From NCBI RefSeq assembly GCF_004102725.1, contig NZ_LHQS01000003.1, positions 353,985 to 417,984 of the forward strand: a stretch of DNA of 64,000 nucleotides, written 5' to 3'. The DNA is from Methanoculleus taiwanensis (lineage in GTDB: Archaea > Halobacteriota > Methanomicrobia > Methanomicrobiales > Methanoculleaceae). The notes below the pieces were generated by a model, which was not told the origin of the DNA, did not search any database, and saw only the letters and a program-made list of their open reading frames with translations. Positions 1 to 8,722 of this stretch are shown piece by piece (the first letter of the stretch is position 1; every line of letters begins with the position of its first letter). The position numbers and the translations under genes were made by a program.

Positions 1-56
1 CCGCCGAGTAGACCAACGAGCACCAGCGTTGCCAGGAGGGAGTTTTGCAACCGCAT
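1..56 (-). CDS. N-terminus of a secreted protein, cut by the window edge
   Basis: An ATG on the minus strand at 56 opens a frame reading MRLQNSLLATLVLVGLLGG before the window ends. This is a typical signal peptide: a short basic start followed by a hydrophobic core. A TATA-like box at 78-87 lies about 26 bases upstream of the ATG, which predicts a leaderless transcript. The product is unknown. The two genes just upstream on the same strand also encode secreted proteins, so this may be a third member of that group. Confidence 0.5.
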   Translation of the reverse strand, partial: MRLQNSLLATLVLVGLLG

Positions 57-77
57 ACCGCAGAATACCAGAAGATA

Positions 78-87
78 ACATATAATT
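78..87 (-). promoter_or_regulatory. TATA box of the secreted-protein fragment
   Basis: The minus strand reads AATTATATGT here, centred about 26 bases before the ATG at 56. That spacing fits archaeal initiation at or next to the start codon. Confidence 0.4.
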
Positions 88-200
88 TTTTCTGATTTCA
101 ATAAAACGATCCGTATCGGCAAAATCCTCAACCCGGAGAGGGGAAGAACCCGCAGCGTGTCGGAACACCGCATATCTCCCATTCGATCCCGGGAAACTGC

Positions 201-1436
201 CTACTGCATGGTCTTGCCGAGTGCCCAGACAGGAGAACCCTGATCCCCGAGGTTCACGGAGATGCAGGCATCGGAGACGTTGAGCGACGCGGGTACGTCG
301 TAGATAAGGTAACCCTCGGTCGTCTCGTACCGGCTCAGCGTAACTGTCCGGTATGGAGCGCCGTAGGAAGTGGAAGAGGTTACCGTGAGCGGTGAATACG
401 TCGCATCGTAATAGTGGAGGGTGAACGAACCGAGACCCGGCGTCTTTATGCTGTACGTCCGGCTCTCCCCCTTGTGTCCGATGTTGGTGACCTGCACGGC
501 AACCAGCAGGAACATCCGCCCCGGTTCTGCGGTGGCGATATCGTGGTCGCCTCCGAGAAGCTGATATGATCCGGTCCTCCGTGCCGACTCGATGATCAGA
601 GAGACCATATTCGCACCGGTCCGGTCATCGAAGGTGTATCGCTGCCGGAGCGGCAGTGCGTTCCGGAACAGGGAGGCCGACGGTAAACGGGGGGCGAGTT
701 CACCTATACCGGAGACCTCCTGCGGGATCTCAGGTGCCCGGTCGGAGATCCCGTCGATTGCTTCCCGGAGGTGATCCGTACCCACAGTAATATTTTCAAA
801 GGCAGTATCCACCTCGGTCTTGTTCAGGAGCGACGCCTCCCGAAGAAGATTCCCGGCCGACGCATACGACTCGAGAGCAGCAACGAATGCGGATCGGGTA
901 CCTTCCCGTTCGGGCGAGATCTCGAGTGGCTTCACTCTCTCAAGAACGCCCGTGGCCATATCCGCAAGGCCACTACCGGCATCACTCACGCCCGCCTCAT
1001 CCCAGTAGTACAGCGCATACACATTCTGCACCGAGAGCATCGTCAGGGGAATACTGGTGTTGGCGATGAGATCTACCAGAATATCATCGTCATATTCGGG
1101 CATCTCCACGGTGGCATTGCCCGTATCGACAGAGGTCGTATTCGCAGCTCCGCTCTCCACGGGTTCAGCGGGCGGCGGCACCGCCGGCAGGGGCTCTCCG
1201 GAGAGCGCACTTCCTTCAGCAAGCCGGACATACGTGTCGGAGAAAAGGGGAGCAGAATCGGCCTGGAAGACCCATCCCTCTGCTGCCGGGTGCGGCACCG
1301 ACGCGTTGAGCAGCCCGTCCGGCTCCGAAGCGGCAAGGGAGAAGACCAGGATACCTGCAAAGATGATCAGGGCGACGACCATTGCGACAGAATCCCCACG
1401 CTCCATGAATGGGTACAGTGTTCCGTTCTGCCACAT
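201..1436 (-). CDS. Secreted or membrane-anchored protein, first of a paralogous pair
   Basis: This 411-aa protein has one hydrophobic N-terminal segment (about residues 17-36), an Ala/Pro/Glu-rich linker, a mostly helical middle domain (about 115-235) and a C-terminal beta-rich domain (about 275-405). The C-terminal domain contains RMFLLVAVQVTNIGHKGE, the kind of strand-turn seen in DUF4352-like immunoglobulin folds. The next gene encodes a paralogue with the same layout and matching blocks (NIGHKG/NVGHKG; YDVPASLNVS/FDVPATLNVS). An alternative ATG at 1406 would give a shorter, more usual anchor segment. It probably acts outside the membrane. The function is unknown and no enzyme motif is visible. 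Confidence 0.7.
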   Translation of the reverse strand: MWQNGTLYPFMERGDSVAMVVALIIFAGILVFSLAASEPDGLLNASVPHPAAEGWVFQADSAPLFSDTYVRLAEGSALSGEPLPAVPPPAEPVESGAANTTSVDTGNATVEMPEYDDDILVDLIANTSIPLTMLSVQNVYALYYWDEAGVSDAGSGLADMATGVLERVKPLEISPEREGTRSAFVAALESYASAGNLLREASLLNKTEVDTAFENITVGTDHLREAIDGISDRAPEIPQEVSGIGELAPRLPSASLFRNALPLRQRYTFDDRTGANMVSLIIESARRTGSYQLLGGDHDIATAEPGRMFLLVAVQVTNIGHKGESRTYSIKTPGLGSFTLHYYDATYSPLTVTSSTSYGAPYRTVTLSRYETTEGYLIYDVPASLNVSDACISVNLGDQGSPVWALGKTMQ

Positions 1437-1505
1437 AAAACCTTGCAGATCCGGATTGCCGGTGTGGTGCCGGCAACCGGAAGAGAAAGGGCTCTGAAAA
1501 GAGAA

Positions 1506-2768
1506 TCAGGCCTGAGCCTCTCTGAGGCTCCAGACCGCGATACCAGGTGATCCGAAATCTACCTGCAGGCGTGCCTCGGAGACGTTCAGCGTGGCAGGCA
1601 CGTCGAAGAGAAGGAAGCTCTTCTTTGATTCGTACCGCTCCAGGCGGGCACCGGCATACGATTCGCCGAGAGAGGTCGTAGGCGGAAGCGCAACCGGCGA
1701 GTATACGTCGGTGCGATGGTGAAGCGTTACGGCGGCAAGGTCTGGAGTATCCGCTTCATACAGATCTCCATCTCCCTTATGCCCGACGTTCGTGGCTTTC
1801 ACGACGACGAGGAGGAACTGGCGCCCGAGCCCTGCGGTGACGGCCACTTTCTCCTCGTCGCGGGTGTAGGTATACGAGCGAACTTTTCCGGTGGATTCGG
1901 CCATGAACGAGAGCATGTTCTCACCCTCCGGATCATCGTAGCTGAACCGCTCGAGAAGAGGGAGGGCGTCCCGTGACGCTGTAGAAACGTCCTGATACGG
2001 CATGCTGCCGGCCTGCAGGCGCGAACCGGAAGCTGCCGCCACGATCATCGCCTCCTGCCCGGGCCCCTGCAGCGCTGTCCGCAGGTAGCTGCAGCCTTCC
2101 GTGATCTGCACGAATGCCGCATCAGTCGCAGAGGCGTTCCCGATACCGGTCTCCTTCAGGACAGAACCTGCCTCGATAAAGTCTTCAAGTGCACGCATGA
2201 AATCTGCCCGGACAGGTTCCATACCGGTGGATACGGTGAGCAATGCTGCTTTATCGCGAGCATCGACGGCGAGGCTATACATTTCAGCACCCCCTTTGTT
2301 CAGGGAGACAGTATCGTTGCCGTGCTCCGCGTACATGCACTGCACGGCAGAGATCATCAGGGGCACCCCGGACTCGGCGATGAGACTGAGCAGCATCTCA
2401 TCGGCGTATGCATCGTCGTACGAGGTCTCGCCCACGGACGGTGGAGTGGCGGCATCGAGATCCTGGTTCATCACCGACACGTTATTGTCTGAGGCGACCT
2501 CTGCAGAGTTATCCTCCACCGCACCGCCGCCAATCCCGCCCTCGACAGAGGCGTTTGCCGTCTGATTCGGTGTGAGGTATGACGATAGCGGACTCGAGGC
2601 GGGGAATGAACCCTGACCCGGAATCGTGACAGAACCGAACGCCCCCGGATGCCCGGTCGGGACGGCAGTTGCATAGACAGGTGTGTCCAGAGCCGATGCA
2701 GGAAGCAGGAACCCGGACAGTCCGATGATTCCGATGACAAACAGCGCAGATGAAAGATGAACGCGCAT
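1506..2768 (-). CDS. Secreted protein, second of the paralogous pair
   Basis: This 420-aa protein has a clear signal peptide (about residues 5-27, ending near LLPASALDT), a low-complexity Gly/Ser/Asn stretch, a helical domain (about 125-250) and a C-terminal beta domain (about 275-415) with RQFLLVVVKATNVGHKGD. It is a paralogue of the 411-aa gene 69 bases downstream, and the two are probably co-transcribed. Sequence identity looks moderate, highest in the C-terminal domain, so the duplication is not recent. AT-rich TATA-like elements lie at about 2785-2815. The function is unknown; an extracellular, protein- or wall-associated role is inferred. Confidence 0.7.
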   Translation of the reverse strand: MRVHLSSALFVIGIIGLSGFLLPASALDTPVYATAVPTGHPGAFGSVTIPGQGSFPASSPLSSYLTPNQTANASVEGGIGGGAVEDNSAEVASDNNVSVMNQDLDAATPPSVGETSYDDAYADEMLLSLIAESGVPLMISAVQCMYAEHGNDTVSLNKGGAEMYSLAVDARDKAALLTVSTGMEPVRADFMRALEDFIEAGSVLKETGIGNASATDAAFVQITEGCSYLRTALQGPGQEAMIVAAASGSRLQAGSMPYQDVSTASRDALPLLERFSYDDPEGENMLSFMAESTGKVRSYTYTRDEEKVAVTAGLGRQFLLVVVKATNVGHKGDGDLYEADTPDLAAVTLHHRTDVYSPVALPPTTSLGESYAGARLERYESKKSFLLFDVPATLNVSEARLQVDFGSPGIAVWSLREAQA

Positions 2769-3160
2769 GCCTGAGTATTTTATGCGGCAACATATAATAA
2801 TATCGCAATATAAAATAGCCCAATATAATTAATATGTCAATAAATAGGAAAAGTATGCGCATTTATTCCGGGAACCGGCCGCAGAAACAAATCCTATGAC
2901 GTGGAAGACGGTGAAGCCGGGTGCATATGGTCGCAAGGCGTGAAATTTCGCACCCGTATCCGGCACCGGGATTCTCCTTCCGGCGACTGTAAACCGCAGG
3001 ACAAACCTCCGGCCGGGCTCTCCTGCATGAAAGAGCGAAGAGAGTTCTGCTTTCCGGTTTATTCCTGGCCCGGAGGAGAAACGTCCGTAAAGCAGGTATA
3101 ACGCGCAATAGAGAAACATTTAAATACGGTTTCGAGTAATCGACAGTGTGAGGAATGTAA
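2769..3160. other. Divergent intergenic region with AT-rich promoter zone and one hairpin
   Basis: There is no convincing gene in this stretch. The first 90 bases are very AT-rich with several TATA-like runs that can serve the minus-strand paralogue pair. A perfect 7-bp inverted repeat, CGGGTGC at 2918-2924 and GCACCCG at 2950-2956, lies in the middle. The right end carries the promoter of the FMN-binding protein. Confidence 0.5.
3119..3127 (+). promoter_or_regulatory. TATA box and ribosome-binding site of the FMN-binding protein gene
   Basis: TTTAAATAC is a strong archaeal TATA box and predicts a transcript start near 3149. A GAGGA ribosome-binding site at 3150-3154 precedes the ATG at 3161 by six bases. 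Confidence 0.6.
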
Positions 3161-3637
3161 ATGGAAATTGTTAAAATTCCACGGATGGACAAAGCAGAAT
3201 ACGACAACCTCATCGAAGAGGGCTATGTCTCCAGGATCGCATTCCAGGGGAACAAGTATCCCTACATCGCTCCGTTTCTCTACGTCTTCGACGGGAGATT
3301 CCTCTACTTCCTGGCAACCAAATACGGCCGAAAGAACGACCTCTTCCGGCAGCACCCCTATGTCTCGGTGGAGGTCGAGCGCTACACCAAAGACCTCTCC
3401 TCATACACCTTCGTGACCATGCAGGGGTACCTCGTCCAGCTTGAGGATGCCATCGAGAAGAAGATCATCAGGCAGAAGTTCATCGAGATGATCAAGAAGA
3501 GGAACCTCTCCCAGAATATCCTCGCAGCACTCGGCCATAAACCGGAGGAGCCGCTCGAGGCGATAGCGTCCGAAGAGCGCTCGAACATCTGGAAACTGAC
3601 GGGCGTCACGGATATCGTCGCCCTGAAAAACCTGTAA
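3161..3637 (+). CDS. Pyridoxamine 5'-phosphate oxidase-like FMN-binding protein
   Basis: This 158-aa protein resembles the split-barrel flavin-binding family related to pyridoxamine 5'-phosphate oxidase and nitroimidazole reductases. The N-terminal start (EIVKIPRMDKAEYDNLIEEG) leads into the first barrel strand (YVSRIAFQGNKYPYIAPFLY). FDGRFLYFLATKYGRKNDLFRQHPYVSVEVE is the usual flavin-phosphate and dimer region. The length is normal for the family. It is a single-gene unit with its own promoter, and a T-rich stretch after the stop (3640-3651) may end transcription. The substrate cannot be told from sequence. Confidence 0.8.
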   Translation: MEIVKIPRMDKAEYDNLIEEGYVSRIAFQGNKYPYIAPFLYVFDGRFLYFLATKYGRKNDLFRQHPYVSVEVERYTKDLSSYTFVTMQGYLVQLEDAIEKKIIRQKFIEMIKKRNLSQNILAALGHKPEEPLEAIASEERSNIWKLTGVTDIVALKNL

Positions 3638-3687
3638 TACCTTTCTTTTTGAGGTGCTGATCGGGCAGGCAGGGCACGTCCCGATAT

Positions 3688-3697
3688 ACCTATATAC
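3688..3697 (+). promoter_or_regulatory. TATA box giving a leaderless transcript
   Basis: ACCTATATAC sits about 26 bases upstream of the ATG at 3721. Transcription should start at about the start codon, and no ribosome-binding site is visible. Confidence 0.5.
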
Positions 3698-3720
3698 TAT
3701 CCTGCCGGCGTTGCTCTGCT

Positions 3721-4710
3721 ATGTCGGCACGGAGCACTATCTTCTGCATCATCATCGTATGCTGCGTCCTCCTCTCTATCGCCTCGGCGCATGTTCCCGT
3801 CATGGTCGAGGGCGAGCATAACCGGCCCGCTACCGCAGTCGTCATCGACGACCCGACCAAGTCGTGGGTGATCTATGCGGGGCTGCCCACGAACGATACC
3901 GTCGACTACTACCGGCTCCGCATGGAGGCGGGAGAGCAGATCCGGCTATCCGTCCAGACGCCCGAGGAAGGAGCGTTTGCTCCGGGGCTGGTGGTGATGG
4001 GGCCGGGGATCGAGTCCGCCGGAACACCGCCACCGTTCATCCGGCTGCCCGGCACCGGCGGTGCGGCGGTCATCCCCGGAGAAAGACCGGATAGCCCGTT
4101 CTTCGAGCCGTTCACCCCTTCAAAAACCTACGAAACCGCCGAGATCACCATCCCGGCACCGGAGACGGGTGACTATTACGTTGCGGTCTATGCCGATGAA
4201 TACGCAGGACCGTATGCCCTCGCCGTCGGCACCCGGGAGAGTTACACGCTCACCGAGTGGCTGACGATACCCGTAGACGTCATCGGCATCCATCTCTGGG
4301 AAGGTCAGTCGCTCGCCGTCATTCTGGCACCCCTGATCGTTGTGGTCGCCGCCGGACTCCTTCTGATCGGCGGTCGGCAGAGAAGAACCCTATCCGCATT
4401 CGCGTGGGCAGCAGTGCTCGCCGGCCTGCTCTCTATCGGCAGCGGCGCCATGACGATCGTCCAGCTGATCATCGCTGCCATGGGTTCCCCCCTGACGGCT
4501 GCGATACTGGTGACGCTGATCGTCGCCCTCATCCCGATCGTGCTCGGCACCGCAATGTTGCTGATCGGACTCCGGCGGAGGAGCGGCATCACCGATCGTG
4601 CCGCCATGGTAGTGCTCGGCATCATCGGGCTATTCACCTGGGCAGGCATGATCGCAGGACCGGTAATCGCCATTCTCTCCGCAGTGCTGCCCGGGGACGG
4701 GAAGCGCTGA
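3721..4710 (+). CDS. Membrane protein with extracytoplasmic beta domain and four C-terminal helices
   Basis: This 329-aa protein has a signal peptide (about residues 6-23, ending at ASAH), an external domain of about 170 residues, and four hydrophobic helices at about 198-217, 222-245, 250-280 and 295-320. The external domain has the pattern of a jelly-roll or pre-peptidase C-like fold: VDYYRLRMEAGEQIRLSVQT early, and APETGDYYVAVYADEYAGPYALAVG at its end. There is no PGF-CTERM sorting motif at the C-terminus, so it is not an obvious archaeosortase substrate. It may be a sensor or surface anchor. The function is unknown. Confidence 0.65.
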   Translation: MSARSTIFCIIIVCCVLLSIASAHVPVMVEGEHNRPATAVVIDDPTKSWVIYAGLPTNDTVDYYRLRMEAGEQIRLSVQTPEEGAFAPGLVVMGPGIESAGTPPPFIRLPGTGGAAVIPGERPDSPFFEPFTPSKTYETAEITIPAPETGDYYVAVYADEYAGPYALAVGTRESYTLTEWLTIPVDVIGIHLWEGQSLAVILAPLIVVVAAGLLLIGGRQRRTLSAFAWAAVLAGLLSIGSGAMTIVQLIIAAMGSPLTAAILVTLIVALIPIVLGTAMLLIGLRRRSGITDRAAMVVLGIIGLFTWAGMIAGPVIAILSAVLPGDGKR

Positions 4711-4720
4711 ACGCCCCGGC

Positions 4721-5236
4721 CTACCTGAACTCCTCGAGTATCGTTCGTGCGGCATTCAGGAGCGAGTCGACCCCTTTGGGAGTTGTCGTTCCCTTCTCAG
4801 CCCACCGGATGGTGCCCTCCCCGTCCAAGAGGTAGAGGTAGGCGAGTGAGATGTCGCCAAAGCCGAGCTGCCGGGCGTAGTCGTCAAAATTGCCGGCGTA
4901 GGTGAGAACCCGATCGTGCTTTTCAGGGGGCAGGGCGCCCCGCAGGGTCTCATCGACCCGCGATGTGAGTGCCTCTCCCAGCCGTCCGGCGACAACCGTG
5001 ACCAGATAGGCCTTCACGCGCGGATTTCCGGAAAAAGCGTACTCAAAAGGCCCAGTCCAGGTCTCCTGTACCTGCTGCACCCACCGGGGAAAGGCGATGA
5101 CAATGAGCGAGAGATCCCCTGAAAGATCTTCCGGAAGCGCCATCGTCTTTCCGTCGAGTGTCGTTGCCGTCAGCGACGGGAACCTCCGCCCTTCAACCGC
5201 GAAGATCGGTTCGGTAGTGCCTGATCCTATGTCCAT
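4721..5236 (-). CDS. Thioredoxin-fold protein, peroxiredoxin/ATP10-like, without a CxxC motif
   Basis: This 171-aa protein has a thioredoxin-like layout: FPSLTATTLDGKTMALPEDL at the start, as in peroxiredoxin/AhpC-type proteins, a strand SLIVIAFPRWVQQ, and a late YLYLLDGEGTIRWAEKG strand pair. Where thioredoxins carry CxxC, this protein has PRWVQQ, so it has no visible redox cysteine. The layout resembles the ATP10/AhpC-TSA-like family. A TATA-like element on the minus strand at about 5259-5267 predicts a leaderless transcript from near 5236. The role is unknown; a chaperone-like or structural role is one possibility. Confidence 0.6.
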   Translation of the reverse strand: MDIGSGTTEPIFAVEGRRFPSLTATTLDGKTMALPEDLSGDLSLIVIAFPRWVQQVQETWTGPFEYAFSGNPRVKAYLVTVVAGRLGEALTSRVDETLRGALPPEKHDRVLTYAGNFDDYARQLGFGDISLAYLYLLDGEGTIRWAEKGTTTPKGVDSLLNAARTILEEFR

Positions 5237-5401
5237 GCCCGTGCAGTGGAATGGAGATACTATAAAATCTCTGTCCAGGGATCGGATCGTGCATGGGAAT
5301 GTGGGAAAGGAGAGCAGAGCTGCTAATACCCCTCAGGGAGAGAGACCATTCAAGCATCCCTGATCCATGAGAAGCGTGTGCCGGATGGAGGAGAAGAGCA
5401 G

Positions 5402-6340
5402 ATGAGCGAGCACCAGATCCAGCGGGAAGATACCTGGGATGCGATCGCCGATGCACTCAGGGCGGGGGAAGAGCTGCAGTCGGTCTACGTCCTCGGGGGA
5501 ACCGATAGCGGAAAGAGCACGCTCTGTCGGTACCTCATTGACGAGACGAAAGATCAGCGAATATGCGCATACCTCGACTGCGATACGGGACAGTCGGTCG
5601 TCGGCGTCCCGACGACCCTGGGCCTCCGGATGTACCACCCCCACACGGCAGAGAGCGGCACCAGACTTCGCTTCGTCGGTTCTACGTCGCCGCGCGGCCA
5701 CCTGCTACAGACGGTGACCGGAGCGAAACGGCTGTTTGAGGCCGCAATTGCCGCGGATGCATCCGCCATCGTCATCGATTCTCCGGGGTATATCCACGGT
5801 GACGCGGCGTTTGAGTTCCAGTTCCAGATGATCGACCTCCTGCAGCCGTCCGGCATTGCCGTCCTCGGATACGGCCGGGAGTTCGACCGCCTCTGCGCAC
5901 ACTTCAGGCATCATCCGGGGATGACGATCCATCGTCTCCGCATCTCACCTGCCGTCGTGAGGCGATCGGCTGCGGAACGGCGAAAATACCGTGAACAGAA
6001 GTTCAGAAAGTACTTCCAGGATGCAGAACCGCGCGAGATCGCCTATTCCGGACTCGGCCTGCAGGGAAGAGTCCCCGATCTCTACGACGCACGCCAGGTA
6101 CGGCACCGCCTGATTGCCGTATGCGATGCCGGAAACTTCGTTCTCACACTGGGCATCCTGAAAACCATCGACACAGAGAGAAAGGAGGCACGGTTCATAT
6201 CTCCTCCCACCGATCTTATCCGGGCGGCATCTATCCGGTTCGGTTCGATCTTCCTCGATCCCCGGGCGGCCGCAGGCGAAATGGAATCCCATACGCCGTT
6301 CCCGCTACCAGGGAATGACCGCAAGGAACACCCAGTATAG
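5402..6340 (+). CDS. Clp1/Grc3-type polynucleotide 5'-kinase family P-loop protein
   Basis: This 312-aa protein has a Walker A motif GGTDSGKST near residue 30, followed by CAYLDCDTGQSVVGVPTTLG, the Clp1 P-loop signature in which the strand-end D-D-Q segment contacts the nucleotide. Family members phosphorylate 5'-OH ends of RNA or DNA. VIDSPGYIHGDAAFEFQ is the expected Walker B-like region. I chose ATG 5402 rather than the in-frame GTG at 5378 because a GGAGGAG ribosome-binding site lies at 5387-5393. The 3' end overlaps the convergent transporter gene by 36 bases. The RNA substrate is unknown; a role in tRNA or RNA end processing is inferred from the family. Confidence 0.75.
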   Translation: MSEHQIQREDTWDAIADALRAGEELQSVYVLGGTDSGKSTLCRYLIDETKDQRICAYLDCDTGQSVVGVPTTLGLRMYHPHTAESGTRLRFVGSTSPRGHLLQTVTGAKRLFEAAIAADASAIVIDSPGYIHGDAAFEFQFQMIDLLQPSGIAVLGYGREFDRLCAHFRHHPGMTIHRLRISPAVVRRSAAERRKYREQKFRKYFQDAEPREIAYSGLGLQGRVPDLYDARQVRHRLIAVCDAGNFVLTLGILKTIDTERKEARFISPPTDLIRAASIRFGSIFLDPRAAAGEMESHTPFPLPGNDRKEHPV

Positions 6341-7555
6341 TATCGCCTGCAGCACCGTCAGCGGCACACCGACCTCTGCAAACTCCCGGAACGTCAGTGT
6401 TGCCCCCTGTTTTTCTGCGTTCTGAATAATGATGACGTTGCTTGCCGCTCCCATGATCAGCATGTTGCCCGCAATCGTGCTTCCGGCTGCAAGCGCCATC
6501 ATCTGTGCAGTGGAAGAACCGGCGTGAGTGAGAAGCGGGAGGTAGAGCGCGACAAACGGGACGTTCGAGACGAGCTGTGAGACGAGCACACCGCTTGCAA
6601 GGATGACCGGAATGCTGGTGAAATCGACCGGCGCCTCCGTGACAAGAGGCTCAAAGATTCCCGACTGCCAGACGCTTCCCATCAGGATGAAGAGAGCGGC
6701 GAAGAATACCAGCGTTGTCCAGTCGATCGACTTCACCACTTCAAGCCGCCTCTTGCTCCCGACAAGCACCGGAAGCGCCCCTATGAGCGCGATATACGTC
6801 AGCGGGAGGTCAGGTCCGGTGCCGAGCAGCACGGAGAGTACCTTGATACCTATCATCGCGCCGAGCAGGAGGAGTGAGATACGCGAGAGGAGGGCAAGCC
6901 GCGTATCCGAGATCTCTTCACGGACGAAGACGAGCGGCATATCCCGGAGCTCGCCACCGTAACGGACGATGAGAAGAAGATAGGCCATCATCAGGCAGAG
7001 CAGCGTCGGGACAGCAAGAGAGACGAAAAAGGTGATGAACGGGTTTGCAACATCACCGCCAAGCGCGATAAGGAGATTCTGCGGGTTCCCGGTAGGGCTT
7101 GCAACGCTCCCCGTCGTGATTCCGAACGCCAGTGCAAGCAGCAGCACCTTTTCGGAGATACCGAACCGCGTGCTATAGTAGAGCATGAGCGGCGTTGCAA
7201 TGATCGCCAGGGTGTCGTTCATCAGCAGCGCGGAGAGAGCGCCGGAAGCAACGATCACCAGGAGAATCAGGCGCCGGGGGCTCCGTGCCCGCCGGAAGAT
7301 ACCATGGGCGAGGTGGAAGAGGTACCCGCTCCGCAGGAGCGCTTCCCCGATGACGAACATGCCGAAGAGAAAGAGCATGATCTCAATGTTGATGGAAGCC
7401 AGGGCAGCCGCCGGGGAGATCTGACCGAGAATAAGTACGGCAAGAGCTCCGGCGACCATAATCTGCCAGATCCGGAGATGAATGCCGCCAACCTTCCGGA
7501 CGGCGATCAGGAGAAGTACGCAGACGAGGATGATGATAGGAATGAGTGAACCCAT
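6305..7555 (-). CDS. ArsB/NhaD-type ion transporter
   Basis: This protein of about 416 aa is almost entirely hydrophobic, with roughly 11-12 membrane helices. It matches the ArsB/NhaD/citrate-transporter superfamily. Signs include TSGVASPTGNPQNLL-like sequence in the first half (GSVASPTGNPQNLLIALGG), LLMNDTLAIIATPLML, and the second-half repeat VSNVPFVALYLPLLTHAGSS with SNVIIIQNAEKQG. These paired reentrant-loop motifs carry the ion and substrate site. The substrate (Na+/H+ exchange, arsenite or a dicarboxylate) cannot be told. ATG 7555 is preferred because GGTGA lies nine bases upstream; GTG 7567 and ATG 7564 are alternatives. Confidence 0.8.
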   Translation of the reverse strand: MGSLIPIIILVCVLLLIAVRKVGGIHLRIWQIMVAGALAVLILGQISPAAALASINIEIMLFLFGMFVIGEALLRSGYLFHLAHGIFRRARSPRRLILLVIVASGALSALLMNDTLAIIATPLMLYYSTRFGISEKVLLLALAFGITTGSVASPTGNPQNLLIALGGDVANPFITFFVSLAVPTLLCLMMAYLLLIVRYGGELRDMPLVFVREEISDTRLALLSRISLLLLGAMIGIKVLSVLLGTGPDLPLTYIALIGALPVLVGSKRRLEVVKSIDWTTLVFFAALFILMGSVWQSGIFEPLVTEAPVDFTSIPVILASGVLVSQLVSNVPFVALYLPLLTHAGSSTAQMMALAAGSTIAGNMLIMGAASNVIIIQNAEKQGATLTFREFAEVGVPLTVLQAILYWVFLAVIPW

Positions 7556-7651
7556 ACGCTGCATCACCGGCAGGCGGGGAGGCGACTGCCGCAGACCTTC
7601 GCTATCAGGTTGACCGTGCGGCGTAAAAAGAGAGAGGGGCGATGCCGAAGA

Positions 7652-8659
7652 TCAGAGTTCCTTTCCGATAAGGTGATTGATGATGTTCTCACAGATGTCG
7701 CCGGAGTACTCGCCGATCCTTCTGACACTATCCGCGACCGAACCGAGCGGGATCGCCGTGACTGCGTCGTACTGCAGCGACCGTCCGCTGATCTGCCGTG
7801 ACTGCTCCTCAAGGTCGGGGACCATCTTCAGGATCTCGTTTGCTTTGACGATGTCGCTGCAGTAGAATGCCTCCATGCTCTTCTGGAAGATCTCGAGCGC
7901 GAGCGTGCTCGCAGTCCCGATCATGGCAAGAATCTCGCCGTCGACCTCCCGATCTTTCAGGATGAGGGCATTCCTTGCGACCCGGGTCGCGTGATCTCCC
8001 ATCCGTTCGATGATCCTGCTGATCAGGAAGTAGTACATCGCCGTACCGGTAGGGATGCTCATCTTCCGCGACAGAGTCATATCGAGGAGGATGAGATGGT
8101 TCTGGCGCGCTATCAGCCAGTGCAGCCGGTCGACCTCGGTATCCCGCGCAACCACGTCCTCTGCCAGGACTGCATCCCGGGTCGCGAGCGCTGTGACCGC
8201 GTCCTCCTGCATGGATTTGACGATGACCGACATCCGCCGGAGGGTATTGCAGAAAGGCATCTCCGCAGGGTTCAAGAGGTCTTTGAGCGTTATCGAATCG
8301 TCAGTCTCGTTAATTACCTCCTGACCGACCGCCATCTGCGTAAAGTCCCTCACGAGTTTCCGAACAAACGCCGGGAGACGCCCCTTCGACCGGATCCTGA
8401 TCGTCGTATATCCGGCAATATAGGCGCCGACGAGGTAACGGAGCAGATATGTCCGATCCGTGCTCCCACTCACTTCAAACTCTTTCACACGCTGCACTGC
8501 TTCGCCGCTGATCTTGGGAGTGATCAGCAGAGAGCCGTCAGGCTGGACGATCAGACCAACCGGATCGTTCTTCTGGATATTTGTAGATTTTATCCACTCT
8601 TTCGGCAGAGAGACGATGTACGACGACCCTCCGGTTATCTGCACTTTCCTGATCTCCAT
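7652..8659 (-). CDS. Phosphate-type regulator: AbrB-like DNA-binding domain fused to PhoU domain
   Basis: This 335-aa protein starts with a SpoVT/AbrB swapped-hairpin domain (MEIRKVQITGGSSYIVSLPKEWI, residues 1-45). PhoU-type three-helix bundle repeats follow (about 115-330), with ERMGDHATRVARNA and RRIGEYSGDICENI, the E-x-x-x-D metal-binding motifs of PhoU. It is divergent from the pst operon, and the intergenic region holds an inverted repeat, so it may bind there. A TATA box at 8686-8694 predicts a five-base leader. In the family, PhoU parts sense transporter state; the DNA-binding head suggests it is also a transcription factor. A paralogue lies at 14003-15019. Confidence 0.85.
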   Translation of the reverse strand: MEIRKVQITGGSSYIVSLPKEWIKSTNIQKNDPVGLIVQPDGSLLITPKISGEAVQRVKEFEVSGSTDRTYLLRYLVGAYIAGYTTIRIRSKGRLPAFVRKLVRDFTQMAVGQEVINETDDSITLKDLLNPAEMPFCNTLRRMSVIVKSMQEDAVTALATRDAVLAEDVVARDTEVDRLHWLIARQNHLILLDMTLSRKMSIPTGTAMYYFLISRIIERMGDHATRVARNALILKDREVDGEILAMIGTASTLALEIFQKSMEAFYCSDIVKANEILKMVPDLEEQSRQISGRSLQYDAVTAIPLGSVADSVRRIGEYSGDICENIINHLIGKEL

Positions 8660-8685
8660 GAATGCAGTACCGTGGGGATTACAAA

Positions 8686-8694
8686 GATATATAC
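8686..8694 (-). promoter_or_regulatory. TATA box of the AbrB-PhoU gene
   Basis: The minus strand reads GTATATATC, about 26 bases ahead of a predicted start near 8664, five bases before the ATG. Confidence 0.5.
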
Positions 8695-8722
8695 ATTCCG
8701 TACTGATATATATAGCAATAGC

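Noticed and set aside
4680..4710. C-terminus of the 329-aa membrane protein as an archaeosortase signal
   Set aside because: The protein ends with several helices and has no PGF motif followed by a single helix and basic tail.
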